From: Siphonodentalium dalli
Lineage: Eukaryota > Mollusca > Scaphopoda > Gadilida > Siphonodentaliidae
NCBI GenBank assembly: GCA_032622095.1
Contig: CP136069.1
Location: 69,899,319 to 69,963,318, forward strand
Direction of reading: 5' to 3'
Length of the DNA stretch: 64,000 nt
Positions 48,201 to 56,135 of this stretch are shown here, one piece after another. The position numbers and the translations under genes are program-made. Within the stretch, counting starts at the first letter, position 1. The number at the start of each line of letters is the position of its first letter. The notes under the pieces were generated by a model. That model searched no databases, had not been told where the DNA came from, and saw only the letters and a program-made list of their open reading frames with translations.

Positions 48201-49721
48201 AACTCGGCTGATGTAATTTTTACATTAATAATGTGCACCATAAACCACTGGTAATGACTAATAAGCACAATGTATTCAATACCAGTACATTTCACGACGA
48301 TGTCATGGTTATAATAATTGTGAGTTCATTAGAACGAACATAGCCATTAATTTCAGTGTTATATGAATAGCCAAACATACAAACAATATAAAAGTAGGAA
48401 TGCATGACGGACCACTGGCGGTTCCTAAAAATGAAAGTGTCAATGACACTGTAGCTCAACTTGGAAAGGGAATAATTTAATGTATTACAGTCAATGGAGC
48501 GATTAGGAATGTGGAAAGTTGAATGTCTAATACTAGTTTATAGACATGAAGAGAAAAGTAAAATCCAAGATGGCTGCTGGCGGCCATGTTTTCGGCCGAA
48601 TGACCTCAAAATGAGTCGTTCCCATCTACATGTCATCGTTAACATCCATGACAAATTTTATGACGATAAGACTAAAGGTACGACCTGTAGCCCGTGCTAA
48701 AGAATTTAGTCACAAAGAGGAAAATCCAAGATGGCTGCTGGTGGCCATGTTTTTTCGCCAAATGACCCCAAAATGACTCGTTCCCATCTACATGTCAATA
48801 TTAACATCCATTACAAATTTGATGATGATCAGACGAACATTACGACCTGTGGCCCGTGCTAATTGATTAAATTTTGAAATTCAAGATGGCCACTGGCGGC
48901 CATGTTTTTTGTTCGAATGACCCCAAAATGACTCGTTCCCATCTACATTCTAATTTCAACAGCCATGACAAATTTTATGATGATCAGACTAAAGGTACGA
49001 CCTGTAGCCCGTGCTAAAGTATTTAGTCATACAAAGAGTAAAATCCAAGATGGCTGCTGGCGACCATGTTTTTTAGCCGAATGACCCCAAAATGACTCGT
49101 TCCCATCTACATGTCATTATTAACATTCTTGACAAATTTTATGATGATCAGACTAAAAGTACGACCTGTAGCCCGTGCTAAAGAATTTAGTCATACAAAG
49201 AGTAAAATCCAAGATGGCTGCTGGCGGCCATGTTTTAGGGCCGAATGACCCCAAAATTACTCGTTCCCATCTACATGTGTCAATATTATCATCCATGACA
49301 AATTTCATGATGATCAGACAAACAGTACGGCCTGTAGCCCGTGCTAATGGATTGAATTTTGAAATCCAAGATGGCCACTAACGGCCATGTTTTTTTCCGA
49401 ATGACCCCAAAATTAATCATTCTGGTCTAAATGTTGATGTCAACAACTATGACAAATTTCATAATGATCCGACCAAAGGTAAGACCTGTAGCCTGCATTG
49501 TTGACGCCTTACGTACACACGGATGACAAAGCCATGGCAATAGCTCAAACTTTACAAAGTAAAGTTGAGCTAACAATGAGTGAGAGCGTATATGACATCA
49601 GAGTACCATACTCTACTTACGGTATGAAGATCTCTTCTGATAATAATAAGTGCTACAAATGACACACATATTGAAAATGGCAGCAAACTGATCCATGCTA
49701 GAATGTACCCGATGAAATCAC
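30501..49721 (-). CDS. DOLPP1: Dolichyldiphosphatase 1 (exons 2-8; first coding exon not found)
   Basis: Seven exons on the - strand: 49721-49621, 45912-45828, 43198-43102, 39500-39408, 37622-37494, 34396-34307 and 30540-30501 (635 bp). All junctions are GT-AG and all phases agree, giving about 211 residues to a TAG stop; human DOLPP1 is about 238, so some 25 N-terminal residues are missing. The enzyme dephosphorylates dolichyl diphosphate on the luminal side of the ER, recycling the lipid carrier for N-glycosylation. PAP2-type active-site motifs are intact: K-x6-RP (KYTVKEPRP), PSSH (YGMPSSHSQ) and SR-x5-H (SRVYLGYH). Hydrophobic segments in exons 2-6 fit a multipass protein; the C terminus keeps [15 protein letters not shown]. 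Introns are full of repeats. Confidence 0.95.
30577..30756 (+). mobile_element. SINE 3' portion with (ATT)n tail
   Basis: The segment ends with TGTAGCGCTTAGGG..AAATAAGCGCTACCGGTATATAAGCGTCATTATTATTATTA (given in parts), a tail style common among invertebrate tRNA-derived SINEs. A tRNA-like head is not convincingly present. It lies in the last DOLPP1 intron, 37 bp from exon 8. Confidence 0.5.
30757..31686. other. Intronic stretch, unassigned
   Basis: Last intron of DOLPP1. Contains a C run at 30936-30945 and AT-rich sequence; ACTTCCATA..TATGGAAGT (31091-31121) is a short inverted repeat. No further exon needed or seen. Confidence 0.4.
31687..32356. mobile_element. Non-autonomous hAT-like element with exact 8-bp duplication
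   Basis: 670 bp. Left AGGGTTTCCGCTA.., right ..TAGCGGAAACCCTG; ATTTATTC flanks both sides (31679-31686, 32357-32364). GGGGAATGGGGCCG appears near both ends in opposite contexts. No transposase. Confidence 0.87.
32547..33990. mobile_element. CAGAATGAGG inverted-repeat element, copy D, interrupted by a hAT
   Basis: The most complete copy: CAAGCCTTGAAATAGTGTGTG at the left, TTTCAAGGCTTG at the right, both hairpins and the full centre. The right hairpin is split at AAATTCAC by the element 32944-33932; removing that gives about 447 bp. Confidence 0.85.
32944..33932. mobile_element. Non-autonomous hAT-like element nested in copy D
   Basis: 989 bp, TAGAGATGAG.. to ..CACATCTGTA, flanked by AAATTCAC on both sides (32936-32943, 33933-33940). 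Sub-terminal ATCGGTA repeats cluster at both ends, as in other hAT elements. No transposase-length frame. Confidence 0.9.
34307..34396 (-). CDS. DOLPP1: DOLPP1 exon 7
   Basis: 90 bp. Acceptor TTTATTGCAG; donor GGCAAG|GTGAGT. It encodes [17 protein letters not shown] then [12 protein letters not shown], nearly identical in pattern to human [22 protein letters not shown]. Confidence 0.96.
34448..35075. repeat. Pearl-like tandem element, copy 1
   Basis: Starts ACTAGAGGTGTGACTGTCCC; two or three degenerate units around CGACAGA.GTCATAATCGCAGGTGCAC; ends with a GGACGGACG microsatellite (35013-35037) and CAAGCTGATTCC..CCCCGCAACG. The second copy is 62184-62935. Its left end begins about 50 bp from the acceptor of DOLPP1 exon 7. 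Confidence 0.82.
35076..36098. other. Intronic stretch with a truncated array fragment
   Basis: 35290-35505 is a fragment of a pearl-like element (GGATGGATGGACGG, CAATAGCTCAAACTTTAC). The rest of this part of DOLPP1 intron 6 is AT-rich with nothing recognised. Confidence 0.45.
36099..37375. repeat. Pearl-like array of about 190-bp units in DOLPP1 intron 6
   Basis: Opens with GTGTCAAAAACATTGTAGCTCAACTTGGG and closes with TAGCTCAAACTTTACG..CAAGTTGAGCTAA (in parts). Five or six units carry TCCAAGATGGC..GGCCATGTTTTTC and GGCTCCCATCTAGAG. It is antisense in orientation to the left half of 13071-17525. Confidence 0.85.
37494..37622 (-). CDS. DOLPP1: DOLPP1 exon 6
   Basis: 129 bp. Acceptor TTAATTTCAG; donor TCAAA|GTAAGT. 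It encodes [18 protein letters not shown].. to ..[10 protein letters not shown], with the motif 3 histidine. The end of a repeat element begins about 10 bp upstream of its acceptor. Confidence 0.95.
37624..38460. repeat. Pearl-like array abutting the DOLPP1 exon 6 acceptor
   Basis: The element end AAGTGTCAATGACACTGTAGCAC begins at about 37632, some 10 bp upstream (in transcript sense) of the acceptor CAG at 37625-37623. Four to five diverged units follow with AAATGGCTGCC and CTCCCATCTA. The far end is indistinct. Confidence 0.8.
38461..38659. other. Intronic AT-rich stretch
   Basis: Nothing recognised. Confidence 0.35.
38660..38999. mobile_element. hAT-like MITE
   Basis: 340 bp, CAGGGGTCCCACTC.. 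to ..GAGTGGGAACCCTG, good TIRs of hAT type. The flanks (TGTATATA / ATATATGT) do not give a clear 8-bp duplication. Confidence 0.7.
39000..39407. other. Intronic stretch with a GTACCGG-rich segment
   Basis: 39268-39375 contains repeated GTACCG/CGGTAC motifs resembling a hAT sub-terminal region, but the second end was not found. Confidence 0.35.
39408..39500 (-). CDS. DOLPP1: DOLPP1 exon 5
   Basis: 93 bp. Acceptor TTTATTGCAG; donor AGCAG|GTATGT. It encodes [16 protein letters not shown].. to ..AFLVSFS and the first part of the SR of motif 3. The helix corresponds to human HVLSLGLLAVAFLVSYSR. Confidence 0.93.
39711..39957. mobile_element. TTAA-bounded MITE, 'CTATACTAAA' subfamily
   Basis: 247 bp, TTAACCCTTTCTATACTAAA to CAGTATAGAAAGGGTTAA; intact TTAA at both ends. 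Relatives: 2732-2976 and a fragment at 9715. It lies in DOLPP1 intron 4. Confidence 0.88.
39958..40799. other. Intronic stretch with a dispersed repeat
   Basis: 40270-40395 is an inverted relative of 2316-2450. GAATGAATGAATGAAT at 40055-40070 is a short microsatellite. No exon needed here. Confidence 0.4.
40800..41092 (-). mobile_element. tRNA-derived SINE
   Basis: Read on the - strand from 41092: CAGTGGTTGCCCAGTGGTTAGAGTGTCAG.. contains an A-box-like TGGTTAGAGTG, and GAGTTCGTGCCCC about 50 bases later resembles a B box. A tRNA-unrelated body follows. It sits directly against the hAT element at 41094. Confidence 0.65.
41094..42546. mobile_element. Non-autonomous hAT-like element, 1.45 kb, exact 8-bp duplication
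   Basis: CAGGCCCCACGCTAGG.. to ..CCTAGCTTGGGCCCTG; CTGCAGAT flanks both sides (41086-41093, 42547-42554). CpG-rich sub-terminal region at the left (41110-41190), AGTCTCCCT repeats at the right. No transposase frame. Confidence 0.9.
42555..43101. other. Intronic stretch
   Basis: 42800-43060 holds GGTATTGAG..GCGGTGG and ..CGCGGTATAATACC motifs that may be the ends of an old element. No exon besides DOLPP1 exon 4. Confidence 0.35.
43102..43198 (-). CDS. DOLPP1: DOLPP1 exon 4
   Basis: 97 bp. Acceptor ATTTTTCAG; donor GTTCG|GTAAGT. It encodes (G)[20 protein letters not shown].. with PAP2 motif 2 (PSSH), the most diagnostic segment of the gene. Confidence 0.96.
43199..43519. other. Intronic stretch
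   Basis: DOLPP1 intron 3, between exon 4 and the minisatellite. Nothing recognised. Confidence 0.35.
43520..44926. repeat. Two adjacent elements with a 100-130 bp minisatellite core
   Basis: Both copies open with the same block (ACTTCGTCCGGGCT..TTTCCCC, at 43540 and 44599) and close with TCGGCCATTG..AAACAGACAGAAGTCCC and TATATATTAGA (ending 44579 and 44926). The first contains about eight units of GATTTGACCTTGAATTGACC..AACACTCCCCGGACAAAAG (in parts), the second about two. The 138-, 92- and 118-codon frames here are repeat translations ([20 protein letters not shown]). Both lie in DOLPP1 intron 3. Confidence 0.88.
44927..45827. other. Intronic stretch with poly-G tract
   Basis: 28 uninterrupted G at 45195-45222, followed by TTCACTAGCTGGTTTAC, which is also at 30371 in similar context. 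A 70-codon + frame (45287-45499) is hydrophobic but has no recognised homologue; it lies in DOLPP1 intron 3, antisense to the gene. Confidence 0.45.
45828..45912 (-). CDS. DOLPP1: DOLPP1 exon 3
   Basis: 85 bp. Acceptor is a T-run ending TTTACAG; donor CTGAGGG|GTAAGT. It encodes [16 protein letters not shown] then [12 protein letters not shown], carrying PAP2 motif 1 (K-x6-RP). Ends with one base of a Gly codon. Confidence 0.93.
45913..47045. other. Intronic stretch
   Basis: 46120-46180 is a cluster of ATAATCGATTAT-type motifs. 46730-46980 resembles a diverged pearl-type unit (ACCTCATTTTAACAAATTTGAATC). No exon recognised. Confidence 0.4.
47046..47402. mobile_element. CAGAATGAGG inverted-repeat element, copy E
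   Basis: Left hairpin half (AATTCACCCTCTGGGGAC), the centre with CAACTGCTATGG, and the complete right hairpin to GTCAGACACACTA. The outer left end is missing. Confidence 0.78.
47690..48203. repeat. Pearl-like element ending in an ACGG microsatellite
   Basis: Two or three diverged units (CAGTG.CCTCATTT.AACAAATCTGAAT at 47861 and 48005), then GACGGACGGACGGACAG.. (48116-48150) and the hairpin-containing end GAGACTTCGTCTCAGGTGAGCTAAAA. This terminus is widespread in bivalve genomes in my recollection. Confidence 0.8.
48431..49573. repeat. Pearl-like array, antisense copy of 13814-14475 type
   Basis: Opens AAGTGTCAATGACACTGTAGC and closes CAAACTTTACAAAGTAAAGTTGAGCTAA (in parts), with about five units of 185 bp. 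48440-48700 is close to the reverse complement of 14208-14470, so the two loci share a recent source. Ends 47 bp from DOLPP1 exon 2. Confidence 0.88.
49621..49721 (-). CDS. DOLPP1: DOLPP1 exon 2
   Basis: 101 bp. Acceptor TTGCAG|GTGATTTC; donor CATACC|GTAAGT. Two bases complete a Gly codon, then 33 codons, [16 protein letters not shown].. to ..RRDLHT. This is the first membrane segment of the family (human GDLSGHLLAYLSL..KRELHT). Ends in phase 0. The array 48431-49573 stops 47 bp downstream. Confidence 0.95.
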
Positions 49722-49799
49722 CTGCAATGGAAAGAAACTAATTTAGAATTGTCATATAACACAGGCATTGTGAAAATTCATAAAATCATCTGTAAGTAA

Positions 49800-50814
49800 C
49801 AAGCCTGCAAATAATGTGTCTGTCATTTGCAGAATGAGGTTCCCAGAGGGCTAATTTAGTGAATAGAATTAGAATAGTTTAATGTGTTAATCATAACGCC
49901 TTTTTACAGCAGAGTAATCATACATAATAACGATAAACAACTAAATTAATAACATACCGTTAAGACAAAATATGATTGGGTTGATGGGTCAATATGAAAT
50001 AAAAGGTTAAATATTTGCCCGGTCTTCTTGTGCTTAAGGTAAGGTCCTTTGCAATCCACAATCAAACTGTTATAAGCGACTTTTATGTCAAGATGTGGGT
50101 GTGAATTAGAACAAACAGTCAAGGAATATACTGATGGGTGAGATGTTCTGCAAAATGTATTAACTGTATGTTGAATATATAAAAGGGACCTTATCTGAAA
50201 GTGCATGATAACCGAGGAGCTCTTGCTCAACTGAATTAAAATAAAATAAGGTGTCATGCAAATGTGCTAATGGTTTCATAACAGAATGTAATGTTACAAG
50301 TGCAAGATAATCTGACCAATACGATACACATAAATGACAATTTTGCAAAAGCAGGATATAGATCAAGATATCCTAAGTAGTTCAAAAATGTAAAACTTAA
50401 TTACACAAGATGCTGACCGACTCCACACCTCCAGCCGAACCTCAACTCTCCGTCATTACTCTATCCCTGTATGCTAGCATCACCAAATTCACCCTCTGGG
50501 AAGCTCATCCTGCTTAGGCATCAACTGCTATGGAAGACCTTCGGTAGGATCAGATTGAAGTTACCCAGTTGGAATTGGTGATGTTCAGATTATGCATTTT
50601 ATCTTATGCAAATTAAGGGATACAGAAACTTCCCAGAAGGGAAAGAGTAGCTAAAACCAATGTTAATTCCAGACTATTGAACCTTCCCAGAAGAGGCCTA
50701 AGCAGAATGAGGTCCCCAGAGGGTAAATTTGGTGATACTAGCCTGATAGCATCATTGAATTCACCTTCTGGGGACCTCATTCTGCAAATGACAGACACAC
50801 TATTTGCAGACTTG
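49800..50814. mobile_element. CAGAATGAGG inverted-repeat element, copy F, with a 600-bp insert
   Basis: Left end AAGCCTGCAAATAATGTGTC and first half-hairpin to about 49861; the matching half resumes at about 50460 (GCTAGCATCACCAAATTC), followed by the centre, the right hairpin and ..CACACTATTTGCAGACTTG. The intervening 49862-50459 is an insertion of unknown class; it contains a 103-codon - strand frame without recognised homologue. Confidence 0.7.
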
Positions 50815-51240
50815 ATAAGTAATACGTCTAACACAATCACAAAAGCTAATAATTGAGAATGCTCTTTATTATCTACGGCTTGTGGGCAATTGAAGCATGG
50901 ATGCTCCTTATAATAGACGATCATTGGCCAGGCTGACAAATAATTAAGATGTGTGGATACTTCCTCTTTTAAAAGTCGATATCTGGCCATCAAAACCTAT
51001 TATTAATGAGTTCATGAGTTCCATTTAAAAATAATGATATCGTGGTACAGAAATGCACAAATGGTGGTTTTGTTGTATCAAAGAATATATCGTCATTATC
51101 GAATATACATTTATATGAGTATATATTGAGCTCACTTCAGTGAATAATACAGACTATTGAGTGCCCTGGAATGCATTCAGCTGCATTTAATATTACGAAA
51201 AGACCGACAGTATATCAATTTATTGATCTGGCCCCTTTTC
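50815..51240. other. Unassigned stretch
   Basis: 50850-50935 is an inverted relative of the ATAAAGAGCGT repeat at 53350-53530. No DOLPP1 first exon recognised. Confidence 0.4.
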
Positions 51241-51589
51241 CAGGGACCAGCCTAAGAATTCAAATTGGGAGAATTCACTTATCCTTATCAGATTATTGGG
51301 GAGAAATGGACTGTTATCAGGAAGAAGCCATAACATCACCTTTCTGTGATCCAATAAGTACGGTATTATGAAATACAAGACTCAATTTAAAACAATTTAT
51401 AATGAGTAAATACACTATTGTAATCAGTAAAAGCACTTCAAATACTAGTACTGGTATGTTGTTTTAAAATAGGCATACTGGTATCTGAGAGAGAACTCAC
51501 TTCTCTCTAAAACAAAATAGGGAGAAGTGGCACATTTGAGTGAGAAGATACTCTAGTATCTCCCAACTCGCCCTCTAGGCTGGTCCCTG
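51241..51589. mobile_element. hAT-like MITE
   Basis: 349 bp, CAGGGACCAGCCTA.. to ..TAGGCTGGTCCCTG, with a TTGGGAGA block inside each end. The flanks do not show a clear duplication. Confidence 0.65.
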
Positions 51590-52228
51590 ACTCGTATATC
51601 CTCTATATATTGAATATAGTCGGCACTGAAACAAAAACGGTACCGTATTGCTACCCTGTATGAAAAATAAAAATAAAAATTCAATATATTCAAACCACAA
51701 TTTTTATCATCTACATGTACTTTAAGCTCAAGCGCAATAAGGGAAGATCTGCTTAAGGAATATCTAATTGCCCTTAAAGGAATTAGTCTGTCAAAAAAAT
51801 ATTTTTTTTATCGTCATAATACTAATAATATTTATTACATGATCCTACCGTTATTCCATTCAATAAACCCATTCTATAAATTGTGATATTAAACGTTCGT
51901 TTAATAACAGGAAATAGTGCCAGGTGACCTTTGACTTCCGGTTTGTGGTTTCTTTACATTTCGTACGCTACGTCTCAAAATACTATGGCTTCCAATATTT
52001 TTTCAACAAACTATAATGAATGAAAAGTTTGAAAAGTATTGTCATATAATATACGCCATTAAATACGCCAAAGAGTCTTTATTTATCTGGGACTATTTCT
52101 TTGCGCGGGCAAACAACGCAGAGTTGTGTGAAACGTCATCGCATGCCTTATAGAAGTTGATGTTAGTTTCGCGTCCAATTTGTTGATTTAAGTATGTTTT
52201 GTCAAGGTTTTGGATCATGTAATAAATA
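51590..52228. other. Unassigned stretch
   Basis: CpG content rises in 51900-52150. No exon recognised. Confidence 0.35.
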
Positions 52229-52376
52229 GAATCTACAACTCGTCCCAAGTTTATAGCGGAATTTACAAAACTCGTCCAGTAAATTAGGTCTGGACCTCGC
52301 CAAAGGCTCGGTCCAGACCTAATTTACTGGACTCGTTTTGTAAATTCCGCTATAAACTGGGGACTCGTAGTAGATC
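52229..52376. mobile_element. Foldback element (near-perfect palindrome)
   Basis: 148 bp. TCTACAACTCGTCCCAAG.. pairs with ..CTGGGGACTCGTAGTAGA; the arms meet at GGACC..GGTCC around CTCGCCAAAGGCTC. Confidence 0.88.
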
Positions 52377-52479
52377 CTCTATATGTCTAACAGACCCATT
52401 TCGCCAAGAAAATTCAAAATCGAGTAGATAGTATTTTTATTATTATGATATTAAAAAAATCGCGGAAATATCCGAAGTC

Positions 52480-52525
52480 AGTCACGTGAGTGCGATCACA
52501 TGACCACAACGCGGTCACATGACCG
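52480..52525. promoter_or_regulatory. E-box cluster
   Basis: GTCACGTGAG (CACGTG 52483-52488), ATCACATGACC (CACATG 52497-52502) and GTCACATGACC (52516-52521) lie within 40 bp in a locally CpG-rich segment. These match USF/TFE3/MITF-type sites. It is 2.8 kb upstream of DOLPP1 exon 2 and could be part of its promoter, but no first exon was found to confirm this. Confidence 0.35.
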
Positions 52526-54528
52526 ATCATCTGCATCAACGCTTACCGATGACAGCGGTGGGTGGAGCTTGAAATAATTCCGCCAATCGCGTAACGAGTT
52601 GATAAATTACGCTGGTTAATTACCTAAGCCTTTACGATAAATAGCGATTACGGAATAAAACTGTTTGAATGTGCTGAATTATGAACTGGATTTGCTAGAA
52701 TGTTGGATTATATAACGAATAATGATGGCTAAAATGCACTTTGAGGCGATAAAAGTTGTTTGAAATGAGATTAATTTATGCGGAAATGCAATGAGCAAGC
52801 GGAATTTCGTGCGAAACTAATTTAACTGTTTCTGAAAGAATACAAGTTACGCCATATACCGGTACTTCATTCTTCGTTGTATGGTACCAATTTCGGAAGC
52901 TAGTTTACACATTAGTGTCATCCCGTTGTGAGCTATATGCGTACAATTAAATACAAATGGGGTGTGATTAAAAAGGAGGTGGTTATTGTACTAGTACATG
53001 TATCATGATGGCTTATATTCGTCATAATAATGTTCCTGTCTGTTTCTTCACACGAAACATTTTGTGTGGAGAAGTGCACGACTGTGAATAGCTTGCTAAA
53101 ATCCTTCAAGTCAAGATCGATAAGTGAGTAAACAAAATAATTCACTCGAATACACAACAGACTGTTGAAACTACATTAATTATTAGTTAGGCTGCAGTTT
53201 GGCATAACGACATTTTTTTTAATTGAAGGCTAGCCTGGCATTGTTTTTCAGTTTGTGTTTGTTGTTCGTTTTATTTTACGTTTTGATGGCACATATTGAC
53301 TTTCTAGAGAGGATTTATTTTTAATTGTTAGCATAGAAGAAATGCAATGATTGCCTCTAATAAAGAGCGTCCATGTTTTCGTCGCGGTCTAGACAATAAA
53401 GAGCGTTCTCAATTATGAACGTGCTCTATTTCGATATGTCATGGGTGATTTTGTATGTGGTACTGTGACAATTAAATATAAAGAGCGTCCATGCTTCCGT
53501 CTCACAAAAGCGGTAGACAATAAAGAGCGTTCTAAATTACGCACTGTGTTGTCTTTTTGGAGGTACTAAATAATGGATCGCTAGCCCGCCCACAACTGAA
53601 CACACTACATCTACTAGGCATCTTGGAATATGTGGAGATGACAGATACTCGGGATATTTATATCGAAAGTAAAACAACAAACAAACACAAAACAAAAGCG
53701 CCTAAATAGAGTTAACATTATTCAGCCCAGTGTTTATATTAATTTGAGCGCTTCTTATGTATGTATGACCAGAGAGATAATATTCTTTCTATTCACTTTG
53801 TGGCATTTTAGAGTGCAAACAAGTTCGCGACTGACACTGATGAATAGTCACTGAGTGATTACAAATCACCGAGTGAATACGCGAGACAATCAAAGCACCA
53901 ATTACTGCCATCTATTCGCCAAAGCAGACACGTGTCGGCATGTTATTAATGGCTATAAAAACAACCATTCTAGGCGCTATTAATTACTTTATTCACATAG
54001 TTATTGTCGTCTATTCCAGATAAACGGCCAAAGCGTAACGTAATCTATACACCACACGCGCGCATACGACATACGATTACGTCATCGTAGTCAGCATAAT
54101 AAACTTCGGCTCCGAATCTGTGTTTTTAATTTGCTCCCCACAAGTACGTCACTCGTAGTTTAGTCACGGAAATCTCCGAATACCGGTGGTGGTATTATTT
54201 ATTTATTTTACGGGTTATTTATTATGCGATCGGAATGGGACTTTGATCATGTTAATCACAACAGGGAGGGCTTTCCGATTGCGTTTTGTAGTTTCTAGAC
54301 CGAATAAATCCTTTAAGCACAATAAGGAATATTCTTATTGCGCTTTTAAAGTACAATTAGAGAACCCTTATTGCGCTTAATTATTTATTTATTATTATTT
54401 ATTAAATGTCAATTTGGCTTCCTGTATGTACCGATAGGCATTATTCCTATTAATTTGTGGATCAGGACTCGGGTAGGGGAATTTGGGTGAGGGAAAAGGG
54501 ACCCTATTTATTTTTAAACAGGATCTGC
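52526..54528. other. Unassigned stretch, comparatively CpG-rich
   Basis: 53345-53545 has a twice-repeated ATAAAGAGCGT unit; 54290-54380 has TTGCGCTT/AAGCGCAA-type repeats. No exon recognised on either strand. Confidence 0.4.
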
Positions 54529-55296
54529 TAGTGTTCAAACGACTCTGGGATTCTGGAGTCGACTAGTCGAACCCCAAAAGTCAAGTCGACGTCGACTAGT
54601 CGGCCAAATACATCACCAACCTTATACTAATGAAACACATGTGAAAGAAAATTACAAATTCCTTGCCATTATCACAATATTTACACTCTACTGTGATCAG
54701 AGAATTGAATCACGTGACACGTCACATGGTTTTGTTACAAATGAACCGGTGCTCTAGAAACCCACCGATCGCAAATAAGTTCCCTACGAATCTACGATGA
54801 TGATGAGAATAAATAATTGAGGGATTTTCTGTTTAATCATGAAATCAAATAAATACTTCCCTGCCAGGGTATAGAAAATAAACGATACTCAGTCTCAGCT
54901 CAAAATAAAAAAAAATATAAGAAAACACACACACTGTGTGACACACATTATAATGATTATATATACGATGAATCGATGATGGGAACATAGGCCTACTTTG
55001 TAAGTTGCCATAACTTCCGTAAGGCGTACGTAGCAAGCGGAGAGTTAGACTCAGTTAGTACATGTAATTCTATGTCAAGCTCGACATTATTACATATGTT
55101 CGAACTTTGGAAGGCTTCTTGAACATAGACTAGCTATAGACTGCTTTTCTGACCCACAATTAGTGAAACCATGCATTGTCAAGGCCAGCTGATGAGATTA
55201 TATACTGTATTCCGACTAGTCGACTGTGGAAGTTAGAGCCGATTTTCCGATAAACCAACGTCGACGATTATTTGTCGACTAATCGTTTGAACACTA
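54529..55296. mobile_element. Non-autonomous hAT-like element with exact 8-bp duplication
   Basis: 768 bp, TAGTGTTCAAACGA.. to ..TCGTTTGAACACTA, flanked on both sides by GGATCTGC (54521-54528, 55297-55304). Many CGACTAGTCG motifs near both ends. No transposase. Confidence 0.92.
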
Positions 55297-55840
55297 GGAT
55301 CTGCTGGAAACCCTGACTTCAGAGCAATTGGATTGTGCTTTAGCGCAATTATAAATAATATTAATAAATGTGAATTGGTCATCCATAGATGACCATTCTT
55401 AGGCCTAAAAAAAAAAGACGTTTGTTTCCGCTAACCCGACCGACCCTATTTAAAGTGACTCAAAAATAATCGCCACCATGTGGTTGTTGTTGAAATCAGC
55501 TGTTCACTGCCTGTTCCTAACGCTTCTGCAAACTGCATGCATGGTTTATCTCCCCTGATTGCTATAAATAGATTGGGGGTATACCTCATTGCCTGTGTTT
55601 TGTCAGTGACAGCAAGCATGGTTTCAGGATATCGTTAGTAAAAGACGATATATATTGAGCTTAAATTGGCAAAATGCGATCAAATAAGACGTTTTCGTCA
55701 GCGCGAAGATGCCGAAAAATTGGAAAGAGCAGCGAATGGGGTGTCTTCCACCATGGATTTTGGGAAGTGAATGTCACAGTGGATTTCCATGCAAATCTGC
55801 GGAGCAAAATTCTGAAAGTTACGGAGTTTCACATACCTGC
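55297..55840 (+). other. Single-copy stretch with TATA-like box
   Basis: TATAAATA at 55563-55570, followed by several ATGs, none opening a long frame. Upstream, GCCACCATGTGG (55474) is a perfect Kozak context for a 26-codon frame. A 61-codon frame (55674-55859) runs into the next element. No homology recognised; it could be a decayed gene or promoter. Confidence 0.25.
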
Positions 55841-56135
55841 ATACTTCTCAGTCTTCTGAGTGTGACTTGATGTGGTACTATAAAAAACAGCAGGTATTTA
55901 TCTGGTGGGTCCGCTTTGTAAATTATAAAATTTTGCAATAAATATATTTTTGATAAATTTTTTCTGGAATTACATCACTTGACCTACATATTAATTTGTC
56001 AGATTTGAAATATCAATATTGAATATAAAATTCAAAAATAAATACACCAACATCTATACAAGTTCCAATCGGACCTGCCAGATAAATACCTGTTGTTTTC
56101 AATACCACATCAAGTCACACTCGGAAGTATGTGCA
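55841..56135. mobile_element. Inverted-repeat element, about 70-bp arms
   Basis: GAGTGTGACTTGATGTGGTA..CAGGTATTTATCTGG..GGTCCG at 55858-55912 is mirrored at 56068-56124. The left arm has a 9-bp extra segment (TCAGTCTTC). Confidence 0.8.

Noticed and set aside
52543-52660. Candidate DOLPP1 exon 1 ending at the - strand donor CATCG|GTAAGC
   Set aside because: Phase fits, but the frame has no ATG after its last stop and the peptide (..ELFQAPPTAVIG) does not resemble the family N terminus.
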